In this document: positions 1 to 15,900 of the stretch, one piece after another | Numbering within the stretch: position 1 is the stretch's first letter | Layout: each line of letters opens with the position of its first letter | NCBI GenBank assembly: GCA_013397455.1 | Contig: VYZB01000030.1 | Location: forward strand, 2,978,366 to 3,042,365 | Length of the DNA stretch: 64,000 bases | Direction of reading: 5' to 3' | Source: Crotophaga sulcirostris | Taxonomy: Eukaryota > Chordata > Aves > Cuculiformes > Crotophagidae | Program-made: the position numbers and the translations under genes | Notes under the pieces: generated by a model | Database searches by the model: none | The model's input: the letters and a program-made list of their open reading frames with translations, nothing else | Told to the model about the DNA's origin: nothing

Positions 1-1590
<1,590 letters not shown>

Positions 1591-2365
1591 CCCCCACATC
1601 TTCTGTTTAGATTCCAGTCATTGCTAAAGGAAAATAATATCCCACCTCCTCACCCCATTTTTGTATACCAAAGAATTTGCTTGGTTGAGCCCAATCCTTT
1701 GATTTCATGTGGTGAAGAAGCAGAACAGCATATTCAAACTATACGTACTAATAAAGGTAGCCAGTTTTGGCTTTGTTTTATTTAAAGTCAAGCAAGTATC
1801 TGCAGATAAATTTTCCTTTATTCAACAAGGTCTTCACACAAATGGTAATAACAACTGTTTAAAAGGTTTTTTTATATTTGGGGAGGTGGGGGTATCTAAA
1901 AAAAAAGAAAAAAAAAAGCTTTAATCGCGCTGGGTGCGGTTTTTAAAGTTTGTCTTGTCTTGTCTTCCGAAATTTCCCTTCTAAATTTTACTGTTCGGTT
2001 GTGCAGGAAAAAGGTTACCTCAGTTCTCACTCATTTTAAAAAGGAAAAAATCCAACAACACATAGATGATGGATGTAGCTACTATTTTGTTTGGTTTTGT
2101 TTTGTATGACTTTTTTTTAATTTTGCATCAAGTGTTAGGTTAGAAGTGCATTCGGTGTGTAGGAGTGGAAGGACTGGAGGTTGTGATTATGTTTTCCATG
2201 TGTTGATTTCCAAACTGGGGGAAAAGCTACTGTGAGTGTTTAAACAAACAAACAAAAAGTTACACTATAACAAAAGTGATTTTTAATTTTTTTTTCCAAT
2301 GTCAGTTTTTATCTTGCATGTACTGGAGTATTTATTTCATCTATTAAAATGTTATGTTTCTCAGA
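1591..2365 (+). other. TLNRD1: Probable 3' UTR of TLNRD1
   Basis: AT-rich, T-tract-rich sequence follows the TAA stop (1588-1590). It contains AU-rich motifs (for example ATTTATTT near 2330) and a repeated TGTCT/TTGTCT stretch near 1950-1966. The end is inferred from the best poly(A) signal at 2343-2348, so the UTR could be shorter or longer. A weaker, earlier AATAAA occurs at 1750-1755 and another at 4791-4796. Confidence 0.55.
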
Positions 2366-2370
2366 TGTCT
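2319..2370 (+). terminator. Candidate poly(A) signal region for TLNRD1
   Basis: ATTAAA (2343-2348) is preceded by a TGTA motif (2319-2322, CFIm-type) and followed within 30 bases by a T/G-rich stretch, the usual three-part layout of a vertebrate cleavage site. Cleavage would fall near 2360-2370. AATAAA at 1750-1755 is an alternative proximal signal with a less clear downstream element. Confidence 0.5.
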
Positions 2371-5300
2371 TTCTGTGAATCTCTTAATACTTGAATAATT
2401 GAACAACTAGGACTGTTTGCATTGTATGTCATTTTCCCCAGGGAATGGGTGGTACAAATGGAACTGTAGTTCTAGACAGCAGCATACAGGCTACAATTCA
2501 CTTCTTTCATTTTCGTAAATACCGTTCCTCCCTCAATACCACCCCTCCTTCTGAGGACGCCTCTGATAGAGATGCTCTGTTGTTGTGTTTATGGAAAGCT
2601 GGACAGTGCTGTACGTGTTGGGATTGCGTCGGCGGCCGTGGCGGCGGGGCATAGGCTGGCTCTGTTTGTCTTTATCAGCGTTCTGTGTTATCTTTGGGAA
2701 GTTTGTGTGTTTTAACTCTTGCAGACATCCTGGGCCATCTGTGCTAAATCTGTGACTTTCCATATTAATTTATTAAGGATATCTTGAAAACTGTTACCTC
2801 GCTGGATAGTCTTGCTTGTTCCACGTGTCCGCTTAGAAGCGCGAAGGTTTTGCCAGAGTGGGCCCTTGGGTTCCTTGGAGGTCTCTGTTGGAGCTCCTCA
2901 GTACAGATTTCTGTCAAAGCAGTTTGAGTTTGATGTTGCAGATAACAGGAGAGGTTAGCCAACTTTTGAGGCCCAGTTCACCTCCAGTTGAATTCCTTGG
3001 GAATTTTGAGTGGACCTTAGGGAATACTGTAGTAGTTCCTGTAATTGCAATGATTTTTTTTTTTCAGCCTGGTCTTTGTGGTCTTGAGGGGTCTGTTGCC
3101 TTATTTATGTTCCAGGAAAGATAAATAGAAGTGCAGGTCTTCTGGCAAGGAGGCTTTGTTTGTCTGCCCACCTCCATTGCTTTTTTTGGATTTTTTTTTA
3201 AATAGGTCTGTGAATTGAATAATGTTGAAAGCTTTTGAAGAATGCATCTTTAAAATGTTGTTACTATGGTTTAAACCTTTACTGTACAAGTACTGTCCTA
3301 TTTATTTCTTTGAAGAAGTAAACCGTTTGGATATGGAACAGTCCTGGAATGGTGAAAGGTCTTCCTTTAATAGCATTATTGTTCCTCTTGCGCGTGACGC
3401 TTTTGCTTAATATCAAAGGGGAGTGAAATATTACTGGATAGTGGACAAATACATCCTGTTGAAGGAGATGCAAGCTAAGCTTTTATATATCCGTATCTTC
3501 AAGGTTAGGAAAAAATAACTCCTTGACTTAATTACAGTGGACCCCAGCATTAGGTTCTGTTTAAGTGAAACTTTTCCGACTTCAATGAATTGTATGATTA
3601 GAACATTTCTTTGTGAAAAATCAGTCTGAACTACATACCTCTGGGTATAGTTGTCTGACTGTGTTCTCTTTGGTGCGATGTAAGCCTAGGAGTATCCTCT
3701 GCAGAGGTGTGGATGTCCGCATCTATGAGGTATAGTGTAAAAGTTCTCCCACTATTTTTCCCATAAACAAATAGGTAAATACACACGCTTTTCTAACTTT
3801 GCCTTCGCTGCCTCCACAGGTATTTCCTCAGAGGCTGTCTCCCATGTGAGAGCACACACGTTTTCCCATCTGGATGGCAGGAACAGCTGTAGGACTCGGG
3901 AGGGATTCACAGGAGGCCAAGGCCATCTACAGGGAGGTCGTGTGCCTTTGTAGTGTTAGCAGTTGTCTGTTTAGCTGTGCCTTGTATCTCCTGCCCTTGT
4001 AGCATGGCTCCATGGAAGCCCAGATACTGACCCGATTTACTCTTCCTTCTTTTCCACAGTTGCACTGAGGGGAAGGAGGAAAAAGGGACTGTAGCAAACG
4101 TAATGCTTTCAGGATGTGATATCTTCTGTGGCTGCAGACAGGAGGTGAGGAACGGGCTCCACCCTTCCTTTACATAGATCCTCCATGGTGCAGAGCTTCA
4201 TGTGGGACGTGTGGAGACGGTGCTGAGGAGGCTGCAGGGCAGTGCTGCTCGTGGAGGGTGCAGATCCCAGGGTGGCATCCTTTACCTCCAGTCCTTTTAA
4301 GTTACTGTGACCTACATTTGTGAGACCTGCTTCCAGAGATAAACCAGATTCTGAAGGGCAGCTCTGCAGCATGGCTGACAAAAAAACCAGTAATGTCCCA
4401 CTGGCTCTTTTGATGTTTCTACTTAATAATTTTTGGTGCTGCTGAACTAATTAGATTATTTTTGATTCATTTATACGTTATTGAGGTTATATGGATCACC
4501 TCCTTATTACCACCACATACGAAAGGCAATATATTAGTAATGGTGATAGTGGTGGTTTTTGTTGTGGTAAAATTTTGTTTTAAGGGGCTTAGTGCAATCT
4601 TTGTTTTAATGAGGATCCTGCAGATTCTTCCCCCCTTTCTGATTGTATTTTGAAGTGAAGCATATGCATACATGTATAAATAAGTATGTATCTTCTTTTT
4701 CCTGTTTTAAAACTGAAGGAAAATGAACTACTCTAGGTATCCCTTTGCTTTTGAGTTATGTGAGTTTGGGGTGGGGATTCAGTTTTATAAAATAAAACAT
4801 GAAATGTATCCAGGCCATGATTTTAGTTAGCAGGCTGATCAAAAAAGTATCTATATACAAATAGTAAATTCCCCAAAGTAACTTCCTGTAATATTTTAAA
4901 ATAACAGTAATTTTAACACTTCAGAGTGTTCAATGATTTCTTTCCAGAGCCCAACTAGCATAAAGGAAGCCATGCTCCCTGGCCTCAGCTCAAGAGAGTA
5001 TCTGTCCAAATCTGTGCTATTCATAGAATTAGCACAACAAAGATAATAAAAAAAAAAAAGAGGCTTTTGATGCAAAGGACTACAACTGGTTTTATGCACT
5101 CTGAGTAAATGATTAACAGGAAAACATCTATATATACATATGCACATTGTGGCATTTTCTGAGCTGAAAGCGTGTGGTTCCACTACTAAGCATGAACATA
5201 CATATATTTTAAAAGCTGTAGGGCCACATTTACAAAGACTTAAATTATATTGTGATAATTTATTTGGAATGTATTCCTATAGATCATTAATTCTGATACA

Positions 5301-8300
5301 AGACATTATTTCAGTAGGTATGTTTATATTGTTTGTTTACTTTGTACTCTATGGCACAGAAAAATTAGATAATGGACCAGTGTTCAGGGTGCAGCTGCAG
5401 GCCACATCAGGGTCACTTTTATCACTTGGTGTCATATTTTCGGCCCTTGTTGCCCAAATGCTTAAAACATTTAGGTCAACAGGTAGTGTCACTATTTCAA
5501 CATAGGCTTAGACAAGCATGAGATATGACTTTTGATCTGGAATTCTGGTGATTTTGGTAGAAGAACACTTAATATTTCCGGGCCCTTATATGTCATAGAT
5601 CTATTCTAATAGTGCATTTAATAAAAGGGTTAACTTATTTCTAAACACATTATGCAATGCACACTTGTAGCCAAAAATAACACTGTCCCCACCAAAAGAG
5701 AATTAAGCTTATTTTTTAAATGTAAGAATTTTTTAACAGGGAAGAAGTTTTGTATTGTCTGTGAATTTGATATTACCTTTTGGTTGCTGCTTCATCATAG
5801 TGAAGCTCATTATTCATTCAATACAGCAGATGAATCTCCACATTTGAGTTTGGAGCAATGTGTTCTCTGTCTCTAAAAAAAAAAAAAGTTCTGTAAGGCA
5901 ACCAGTAAACTAGCAGGAAAATGCTATTGAAAAGCAAGTATACTGTTTAAGGGAACTTGAAATGTAAATCCATGTTATTTTTCAAAACTAAGAGAAAAAA
6001 AGACCATGGGTCAGATAATTCCCTTCACTTTTTACCACAGGAAATGATCAAAGTAGCAGAAAATCTGCTCTTTTTGGCCAAACTTCTGTCAGAGACAGAA
6101 GGGGTCGAGCCAACACATGGTGTATGCAGCCTTGCAGCAAGAGGGGATGTGGCTGATGGGAAAGGAGGTGGAACCACAGCAAATCTGTAGGGTAATACCT
6201 CCTATTAAACCCACAGGAATTTTCCTATTCTAGATAAAACAGAGGCTGATCCAATAAAGCATATCTCAACACAACACAACTTTTCTTTCTGGGCTGTTAG
6301 ATGCTTGGGAATGAAGATGTGGACTCGGAGCGCTGGGGATGCTCGGCCTGGAGCAGCTGTATTGCTGTAGGGAACCAAGGGCCTCTAGGGTTGCCCTAAG
6401 ATATGTAAGAAGTACAGGCAAAAATGTGTACCTGCCAGAACAGTTTGGTGGGAAATGAAGGGGCTGCTTTTATTTTTTTTTCTCCCTTTCTTCTCTATCA
6501 GGCTCTTTGTAGACTTTACAAGCAGAAGCAGGTGGTAGGGACCAGTACATTTTACTTCTTTGTTCTTGCTGCCTGTGAAAGGTGCCAGATGGGCAATGAT
6601 AAAGATAGAATTCTCTTCCTGTAGCCCAGGGACAGTGAAAATGCAGAGCTTCAAGGCTACCCTACCCTCACAGGATCACCATAACATGGTTTTTGGTTTG
6701 TTTGGGGGAGGCCCACTGGCTTCACTCTGACTTTTTGCCAAGGAAGTGACAGAAAATCTCAGCGGCAGCTTGACAGGGTCATCAAGACCATTACAATATT
6801 TCACACGGGACAGCAAACCACCACCAAGTTTGGATCATTCACAAACAGACCAGAAAACATACAGGCTAGTTACGAAGCACAAGGCCAGATCCTTCATATG
6901 AATAACTTGGAAAATTAAATACTGTGAACTCTGAGAGGTGTTTATTTGCTTGGGATTTAAGAATTATCTGCACTTTTATGTAAGAGTAGTTCAAAGGTAT
7001 ATTTAATTAACATAATTAGCAGTAGTATTCTGAACTATTTTCTTAAGACGGACATCTATGGACACGAAGGGCCTCATCCATGACTCAGTGAAGTCTGTGT
7101 AATTAAATATTAATAATTTCCACAAACAGAATGAGAAATTAAATATTGATTTTCATTAATCTGAATCTTTTCCTAGAACTGGTTTTATTGTACTGAAGTC
7201 CTTTGAACTTAAAGGCTTTTTTTTGTTTTTGTTTTTAAAAACCACACAGTGTATAATGCTATATTCAGCAGTCAAAAGCAGCATTTCCAGATTAATGCAG
7301 AGATTCCTGGGGTCTTTTGTCAGCTTGCCAGACTCTTGTTCCTGTTCTAACTTAATTTTTTATAATTTCCTTTTATGTTAATAAAGATTTCTTGTGGCTG
7401 TAAAAGTTGAAGTAGTCCTACTCCAAAGACAGCGTGGTCCTTATGTAGATACTATTTAGATTATTTAGAAATCCTGCTGGTTGCCAGATGGAGCTCTTTT
7501 GGGTTTTATGTTAAATACTTGGAAAGCTAAATAGCTTGATTTTCTTCTCCTCCCTCTCTCCTTTCCTCCCCCCCCAAAATAAATAAATACTCAAAAAGTG
7601 ATTACTAACAAGTTGCTTAACTTCAGTTTTAAAATCAAATTAGTTTGAGTGAAGTGACAGCAACTCTGAGCTACCTCAGAGTAGTTGGGTTTTGGCAGGG
7701 CTGATTTTAAACCAACAGTTTTTCTCCAGGTTTGTCTGGGCGGCAGGAACCTGAACTTTAGTCTAAGGACAGAGAATCCTGAAAAGCATAGAACATGGCC
7801 TTGAATCCCGCAGTAGTGTTTCTTACAGAATCTGGACTTCAAATGGAAACCCCAAGATGGTCTTGCAGTGGCTGTTAAGATTGCTGCAAATAGCTTGAAG
7901 GGTGTGGTGCAGTGGTATGCTAGGCTGCTGTGAGCTGCTTGCATCCCTGTATTTGTTTTACCAGCCTTCGGATGACCCAGACTCTCTGCAGTAGCTCCCT
8001 TGTCTCTTGCCTCCCTGCTCTGAACATTTACATGAGCCAGCATGGAGGAGAGATTTGACATCAGGTTCTCCATCACCAGCACGGAGCTGTGAGATTGTTT
8101 ACAGATCTCACTCTTTGCACCGGGAGCCTATACAGATGCCAGGCTGGACTCATAATAGGGTGGTTTGACACTGCTTTTTCTTGCCTGGCTTTTGGGGTGC
8201 TTCACTCTTCAGCCCATTCAGTCAGTTTTGTTCACAGGGTCTCCGTTGGTGTGCAGAGCATCAACAGCAGAGCCACGCCAGGTGTGGTTGGCCTTTATCT

Positions 8301-11300
8301 GGATTTTGGCAATTGAGGCTTCATTCAGTTGAAATTCGGGCAAATGGCAGAGTCTGGGAATGTTTCTCGAAAGAGCAGTGCCTGCTGGGCACTGTGGTGC
8401 TGAAGGTCTGAAGCACTTTCTATTTCATACTCAGTGTCTACGAGGTGTTCCTCCAGTTCATGCTGAAGGTGATTGGGAAGCACGGGGGTCAATGTCCCAC
8501 TAATTATTATTCTGTTATCATCAATTACAAAATGGCCGAGACAGTAATTTTGGTCTCCAGGGTTATGTTTTTAAAGTACAGAGCACAAAAATGCCATTTC
8601 CTGGTCACTTTTTAAACTATGTATTGATTCTGTCTGGTTCACATTAAATATAGGAAGTCTCTTGAACTAGTAGGCATGCTGCTTAGGTGTATTTTGGCCT
8701 CTGTTTGCATTCTGAACATGCACACTATGGGAAAAAGGTGAGAACAGTCAAGTAGATATATATGTGCAGTGTGACAAATTACAGGCCTGTAGCACTTCTG
8801 AATTGGTGTGCAGTTAATGCTCTCGTCTTATTTAAATGCTTCAAATTTAGTCGATGTTTAAAAATTTACTTTCTCTTTAAAAATTTACTATGGCATCAAT
8901 CTGTTCTGGCAATGTTATATTCATAGTTCAAAAACTTCACCCCCTTTTATCATCTTAAAGTAGCCATTAGTCTGAAACTTTTCAATCTCTGGGTCTGCCT
9001 TAAACAAAAAGGAAATTGAGCCCTATATTTCAGTTCTAGTATTTTTGAAAGCTTTAAAGCTAATGGGTTGACCTGCTTTTAAATTACAGAGCTTGGAAAA
9101 AGAGTGGGTGTATTCTTTTTCATGTTAAGTGAGCTATTGTTTCTCTGCTCATCATTAAAAACTCGCTTTTTAGAAACTCAGATTGGTCCTAGGCATTGCG
9201 AGAAAATCTGTGAGCAAAACTATTTGCATGAAATTTCCTTAATGTTGACTTTAGACATGAACTCATTTAGAATCTCCCGTCTTGTCTTCCCTCATGTTAG
9301 AGTTTGTCCCAAAAGCCTGTAAACTGAGCCAGTAGCATCTGAACAGCCTGAAGAGCAGTTGTTGAAGTGAGTGGTATGAGCTCCAGAGACACATGAGTAG
9401 TATCTTTGAAACCTCAGAGATACGGGGTCCTGGTTAGGGCACTGCAGGTTGTAATACTCATTAAAAGTTACAGCAAAATATAGGTCTGAAAAAGAGCTAT
9501 AAGCAAGTGAGGTTTGCTACAAAGTGAGGGCACAATTTGTATTTTTTAAGGAAAAAAAATAAAATGTTTGCTGAGAACTGTTAGAATATTTAGGGACTGG
9601 TTTTCAGTGGGAGCTATATATCTAGATGTTTTTTGGACCTGGTCATTTGTGATGAAGTTTGCATATGGTTTTAAAATTAATTTTAGGTGTTGTGGTAAAG
9701 TTTTCCTGAAACTCCATAAAGCTTGGAGATGTGCAGTTGAAGTATGATCATGGGCCGTAATTCTGTTCTTACTATCCTGACCTTTCTGTATGGGTTAAAA
9801 ACTCCTGTTTTCCTTGTGTATGCCCTGGCTGGCAAACAGCCAGAGGCCCAACTCTGCCTCCTTTCTCTCTTCTGGTTGCCAGATGCCACCATCATCTTCC
9901 CTTCACATCAGAGTCCCAGACTTCATCTCCCTCCTTCCAGCCTCTGCTTCTGGTACCACACCCAGGCGTGGAACAGAGATCCCTTTGTCCACTGTGCAAG
10001 TTATCCTCAGCCACCATATACATAAAGATAGTTCATGCTAATTGGGGTCCAGTTTACATTAGAAACATACCTGTTCTCTCTATATGCAGATTCCAGCTAC
10101 CTCAGTACCACATCCTTTCAAAATAGTTTTGAAGAGCTGCCTGTAATCCGTATTCCCTGTAACTGTATTTCACCCACAGTTTGTCCAAGAGCTGGAATGC
10201 TATTCAGAAGAATTGTCTAATCTAACTTTAGGTATTTATGAAGTGTTTTTTAGTTGGAGGGGGTGGTGAGTGAGGTGGATACCATGAGATGTAGTTTAGT
10301 GGCTAGTTTAAAGCTGTAGCACCTCTAGGTGCCAGTTTCCCAACAGAGTAGCATTTGAGCTTTGTGTGGCATCTTCTGTCTCTCTTTTAATAAACTATAC
10401 TGGTTTGCTAACATTGTATATTGAGTTAGCACCTGCATTTATACTGTTCTATAAAATCTAGTTATTGATGGATGTCCTTTAATTTTTCTAAGTTGGACCC
10501 TGAGGCTTCTTTTACATTTTTTTTGTCTTGCCACAGGTTTTTTGTTCATCAAAATTACCTTAATTTTCTCTCCAACTGGAAAAACAAACAAGCCAACCTC
10601 TACTTGGTTTATTTATCCAGTTCCCTGCCTATCTTTCTTTTATGGTCGGTTTCAAGATAATTAGATGAAAATCACTTTCTTTGAAAAATAATTTTACTCC
10701 TAAATTTCAAAGTCAGTTTGAAGCTTGCGAGAGTTTTTTTTTTTTAGTATGTGATTAAAACCACATCTGTTCATTGGGGTAGAACAGAGGAAAAGGCATG
10801 CTTTTCTGCCTTGGTACATAAGATAACAAAAGGCCAAATGTTCTCTGGTTCACTTACGTGATTGTATCATAGTACACAGAAATGCCTGGCTGCATCCATA
10901 TTGTTGTTTTGGACATGGAGTATCCTTTTGATTACAGGCCCAGCACATTGCAGTCACTTGTATTGGGGGGAAAAAAAATTATTGAAGGACCCTGTTAGTA
11001 CGTTATAATGTTCTGTATTAGGTTTGGTTTTGTTTAAGACAATAAAGGCCAAATCAGAATTATGTGCCAGTTCTTTATAAGATCACACTCATTTGGCAAA
11101 GGAGTTGCATGAATTACATCTTGTTTTCTGTACTGTGTCATTACAGAAGAGAGCACATGCTGCACTTTTAAGGGGATGAAATAATTCATTCAGGTCTTTG
11201 AAGCCTTTGCTGTATTTTTCCCTTTTACTTTGAAAATAACAGTGGGCTGTAGAAAACTTTTCCTGGATTATAAGCATGCTTTGCAAATGTACTATGGTGC

Positions 11301-12900
11301 TCAGAAGCTTCAGTAAAACAGACTTCTAAATAAAACTACTAAATCTATCTGATTGAAACATGATTTGAAAAAGTCAGAAGTATTTTTTCAAAGCTTTCCG
11401 CTAGATTATTGTTTTAGTCATAGATCTACCCATCTTGTTTTTACATTCATTTAATATTGCTGTTACCCTATGAGATACTTTTATAAGATGAAGTGATTTC
11501 ACTTACAGAAGATGCCGTTGCTGACTGGTTTTGGATCCTTTTTTTAAGGCTGTGATCCGTGAAATGTTGCGTGTCCTTCCTTGTAAAACTATGTCTCACT
11601 GAAATGATCTGGAGTTCACATGAATCACTAATGTCCAGGGAAAATCACTCCTGTCAAGACAGTAAAGCATAAAGAATGTTAAGAGCACATCTACAGGAAA
11701 ATTCTGCAAGATGGACAACTCTTTCAATAATGCTGTGTCTGCATTAGCCTGTCTTCCTCAAGAATATTAATTTAAAATTAATGAGAGTATTTAAAGAACT
11801 TCAGCTGCTGAAAAAAAATAACCTACATGATGCATGAAAGCCTTCCTTCATATTTTGCTTCTGTTCATAGTCCACTTATCTAAAAATAACAGTTTATGCC
11901 AAAAAATGGCAGTTTTTTTTTTAAATCAGTGGGGAGAAAACAAAGTGAAAGTCTCTGTTTTGGTTTTAAGAAATGGACTGCAAAACAATCAATATCACTT
12001 TCACTCATTAGATGCTGTGTAACTAAGTTATTCCACTGCTTATTGAACTCTAAAATACCTTTTTACTGTTGATTTCCAATGACATCCTGTGGTTTTATTT
12101 TAGAAAATCCCTCAGCTTGTTTATGTGCTTCAGTCATATCAACTGTATATAAAGTCTTCCTTGGAACTAAATAATCCTGGTTAATGATAGAGTGAAATGA
12201 TAGTAAGTTTATTTTTGAGAGGGAAAGCTAGCACTTTGCATAAGTCAAATTGATTATAAGTTCAACCTAGTCATTTTAAAGGCTCTTTTGTACTAGTGTG
12301 TTTGAAGACTCTTGCAAGCCTGAAGCATATTATTTTCTAACTGTTTAATTTTATCACCATTCCAGAGATTACAGAATTCTTTCTCCCAGACCAGGTTATT
12401 TGGTAATTAAAGTCTTTTAGAATATGCTTAGCAAAAATAGTCCTAGTTAGATCTAGTTTGCAGAGTGGGTCCTATGCTACAGGTATGAAACTGGGATGTA
12501 CAGGTTTAGCGTGTTGTGAGGGGGGTTGTAATGCAAGTTAAGAACTGCATTACCTGGGATCACGTGATCTGGGATTTTTCAAAGAAACACAGTGAGGGAT
12601 AGAGTTTATAGCATGGTTCTTTTCACTGGATAAATTCTTTGACTCTAGCATCCTACCTGTACTGTTAGTCTTGATGGATTAACTCTGAGAACAATGAACT
12701 TTGCCTTGATCTCAGTAAATGGTGTAGCCGTAGGGATTCTTTCAGACAGATAAGGATCAGGTGTGGTAGATGCAGGTATGTGGTACACAGGTATAAACAC
12801 ACACAAAGAGGACTCCTTCATAAGATTTGACCTTTCTTTCCCACATGCTTCTCTACAAAATAGTATGTTTCTTGCCTTCAATGCATAATAAATACCATTG
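2371..12900. other. Intergenic DNA downstream of TLNRD1
   Basis: AT-rich unique sequence. Visible items are a short GC/CpG patch (about 2626-2651), homopolymer tracts (T at 3053-3064, A at 5875-5887, T at 10734-10745), an AATAAA at 4791-4796 that could serve a longer TLNRD1 transcript, and an AT palindrome (11766-11782). Open frames reach 163 codons (minus strand, 7591-8082) and 121 codons (plus, 5140-5505). Neither has a recognisable domain or splice context. I see no RNA gene and no clear transposon. Confidence 0.6.
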
Positions 12901-15900
12901 GGAAGACAGAGTCTGCTGTTAACTGTTAAACAGAGGCCCTGGATAGCAGCAGATCTACCAAATTACTACTAAATACTTATTAAATACTAAGTACTTATTA
13001 AATTGCTAAAAATCTGCATCAGAATTAGCTAGCTGAGACCTTCTGCTTATAAGCAGAGACCTACATGGAAATATATTTCATAGTAAGGTAAATGCTTGTC
13101 GTCATCATGCCTTGCTGGTGACTTTGGGTCTCTGCATGTTAGGACTAGGGGAGAATGTGGAAACTTGTTTGGCTAATAAGTATAGATCAGTTCTTAGGAA
13201 AGAAAAAGGCCCTTCCAGAGTTATCTTGGATTAAGCTGATGCATAGGGAGATGCAACTCTGATAATTAAGGGATTTGTAGAGCATTGTGAGTCACCGTAT
13301 CTGTTGAGGACACTTGGGCCAAGTCTACTTACAGTGAACCTTTCTTCTTCATCAGGATTAAAGCTTCATTGTCTACCCCTAGGCTGTTACATATCTTCAC
13401 TTTTCCATATGTAGAGGGATGTGTCTCGTCTAAAAAGAGAGAGAAAAAATAATGCACCTCTTTCCCATGAAGTACGTTCGACCAGTCCTCACTTTCTTTT
13501 TGCTGTCTTGGTCCCGAGCATGGTGCTTTGTAATACTCTGTAGAGATGCTTTACTTCTGTCTTGCTTTTTGCATTGTCACTCACATGTTCCTTAGCGTAC
13601 ATCATCAGACTAGGAGTCATTCCTCACCTTTGGTTCCATTTCTTCTCTAATGCTTCCAAAAATTTCTTGTACTGACTTACAAAAACAGCTGGAACTGCAC
13701 CATCACTCCATTTTAAGCTCTGAATTGTGTTAGCCATTACATTGGTTCCACATGCTGCTTGGGTGGAGACATCAGTTAAAATTCCCAAAACGGCCAGTCA
13801 GGCCAGGAATTGCAGCTCTGTGTAAGCGGTGGTGACTTTCTAATTCTTGATTACATTATGCCAGAAAAGAGGATTGTTCCCAGAGCAATTTACGAAGAGG
13901 GGAAAAATGGGAATAGTGTTCAAGGATGACCTTCCACCCCAGTGATCTATTTGGCTGGCGTCTGTTATTGCTCAGCTTCTCCGTCATGGGTTTTGTAGTA
14001 GTCTAGTGCTTTGTCATTGCTACTAAGTGGAAAACTCCTGAGCTCACTAAACAGTTTGTGAGAGGTTTAGGCAATGGCAGATGGATTTATAAGTTCAACT
14101 GCAAAACAAAGTATTCATCGAGGTTACCTGAAATAAAATGGGTCCTATTTGAGCAGACTTTGAATAATTTTTAGAATCAATGCATTTAATCTAAAGTGCT
14201 ATTCCTAAGCCCAGAATCCTGAGGTAGAGAGAAGGAGGGATGTAAAAGAAGGGAATTACTTTACACCACTCCAGCATGGGAGCAGGAAGAATGTTGTTGC
14301 GATTGTGCTGTAATCCTGTTTCATTTTCGTACGCAGAACTTGAAAAGATTTTTCCTAGAAATGTGTAATGGGACTGTCGGAAAACAGACCACTCCCCTTC
14401 CCAGTAGTTTCCTGCTGAAGTCATTTAAGGCCTCTCACAACTTTCATCTGTGTAGGCACTGAGAACTCATGCGCCAAGATTTTTTTTTTTTAACTGGAAT
14501 ATGAGCTAAACTGAAGAGCTTTAAAAAAAGTCATTAGAAAAGAAAGTTGGAAGTTTCTCTGCATGTGAAACTGCCTCACCACTTAATCAGCTTCTCATTT
14601 CCGTTCAGTTTCTGTCAGTGCCAGTGAGGTGGCTCTAGGTGTTTTTCTTGTTTTAGGTATTGCTAAAAGCATGTATGTGAGCTGCCCGAAGGGGCGGAGA
14701 GAGAAGTTGTTCCTTACTTCACTTCTGGGACTGTCTGTTCAGGACTTCACACAGGAGGTGACTTGGAAAGGCTTGTGAATTCCATTTACTGTGCACTCAG
14801 ACCTGATGATCGCAGTAGGCTGAACGTATAAAACCTGCTCTGCAGGCAGCAGCCCGAGTTCAGTAGCTATTTAAAAAAAAATTCCCATAATGGAGCTGGC
14901 AGATAGCCTGCATTTGCAAAGATGGGAATTTTTGTTGTTATATATGCCATGTTTAGCACAAATGATCAAGGCAATGTGCTTTTAAAAGAAGCCATTGCTA
15001 CTCTGAATAAGTGGATGCTACTCAGCATGCATTTTCTGGTTGGACTGAATTCAAGCCTCCCATTCTGAAATGGATAGCCTTTTTGGATTGCATTCACTTG
15101 TCTCTTAGACAAATCTGTAGTGTGGATTTGTTCCTTAGATGAATGATACACATTTCATCCGGTTTCTTTCAAGTTGAACTCTGCCTGGCAAAGGAATGTA
15201 AATGTTTTTTTCTTTCTCCTTCTGTCTAGAAAACCATGTTGTACTGTGAAAGATGAACTTCATTCCCAAGACAGATTAAGTGCATTCGGGATGGATTTAC
15301 TGGTACATGTTTGTAATGCTACAGCAGTGTTCTAGGCACCTTATCAGACAGGCAAATATTGTGGTAGTTTTGAGCCTTAGTCACATTCCACATATTAGGC
15401 CTTTTGTAGAGCTTTAATTGGAGGTTATAATCTCCTTAAAGCCTAGAGGAGTCTTCTCTATAGGGAGTGAATTTTCCTATTTTCTTTTACCATCATTCTT
15501 TGGGGGTAGTGATGTATATACAAGTATTTCAGCCTTCAAGCATGAAGAACTTCACAAAGTTAGCTGGCCATTATGAATTACATATGCATTTAAGAAAAGC
15601 AAATACTGGTATTTAAGTAGGCCTCCAGCATGCTGTGAATGCAGTCCATATAACATTTAAAGTGCATATTTGCATTTGTTATGAAATTGTGCATACCTGA
15701 TGTGTAGTTTTTTGGAATTTTCTTGATCCAATGGATAGGGAAGCTCAATAAGATGAGTATAGCCTAAAGAACAACTTCATTACTGCTTTGAACTAAATTC
15801 CCCATCAGGCCCCAGGAGCAAATTTGAGACTGATTAGCTGACTGGCATGCTCAGAGAAAACTCAGTTTTGCTCCAAGCATCTGATCCTTATCCTTCAGTG

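Noticed and set aside
7591..8082. 163-codon minus-strand open frame
   Set aside because: It is the longest intergenic frame, but one of this size is expected by chance across about 120 kb of double-stranded search space. No domain, signal, promoter or splice structure is visible.
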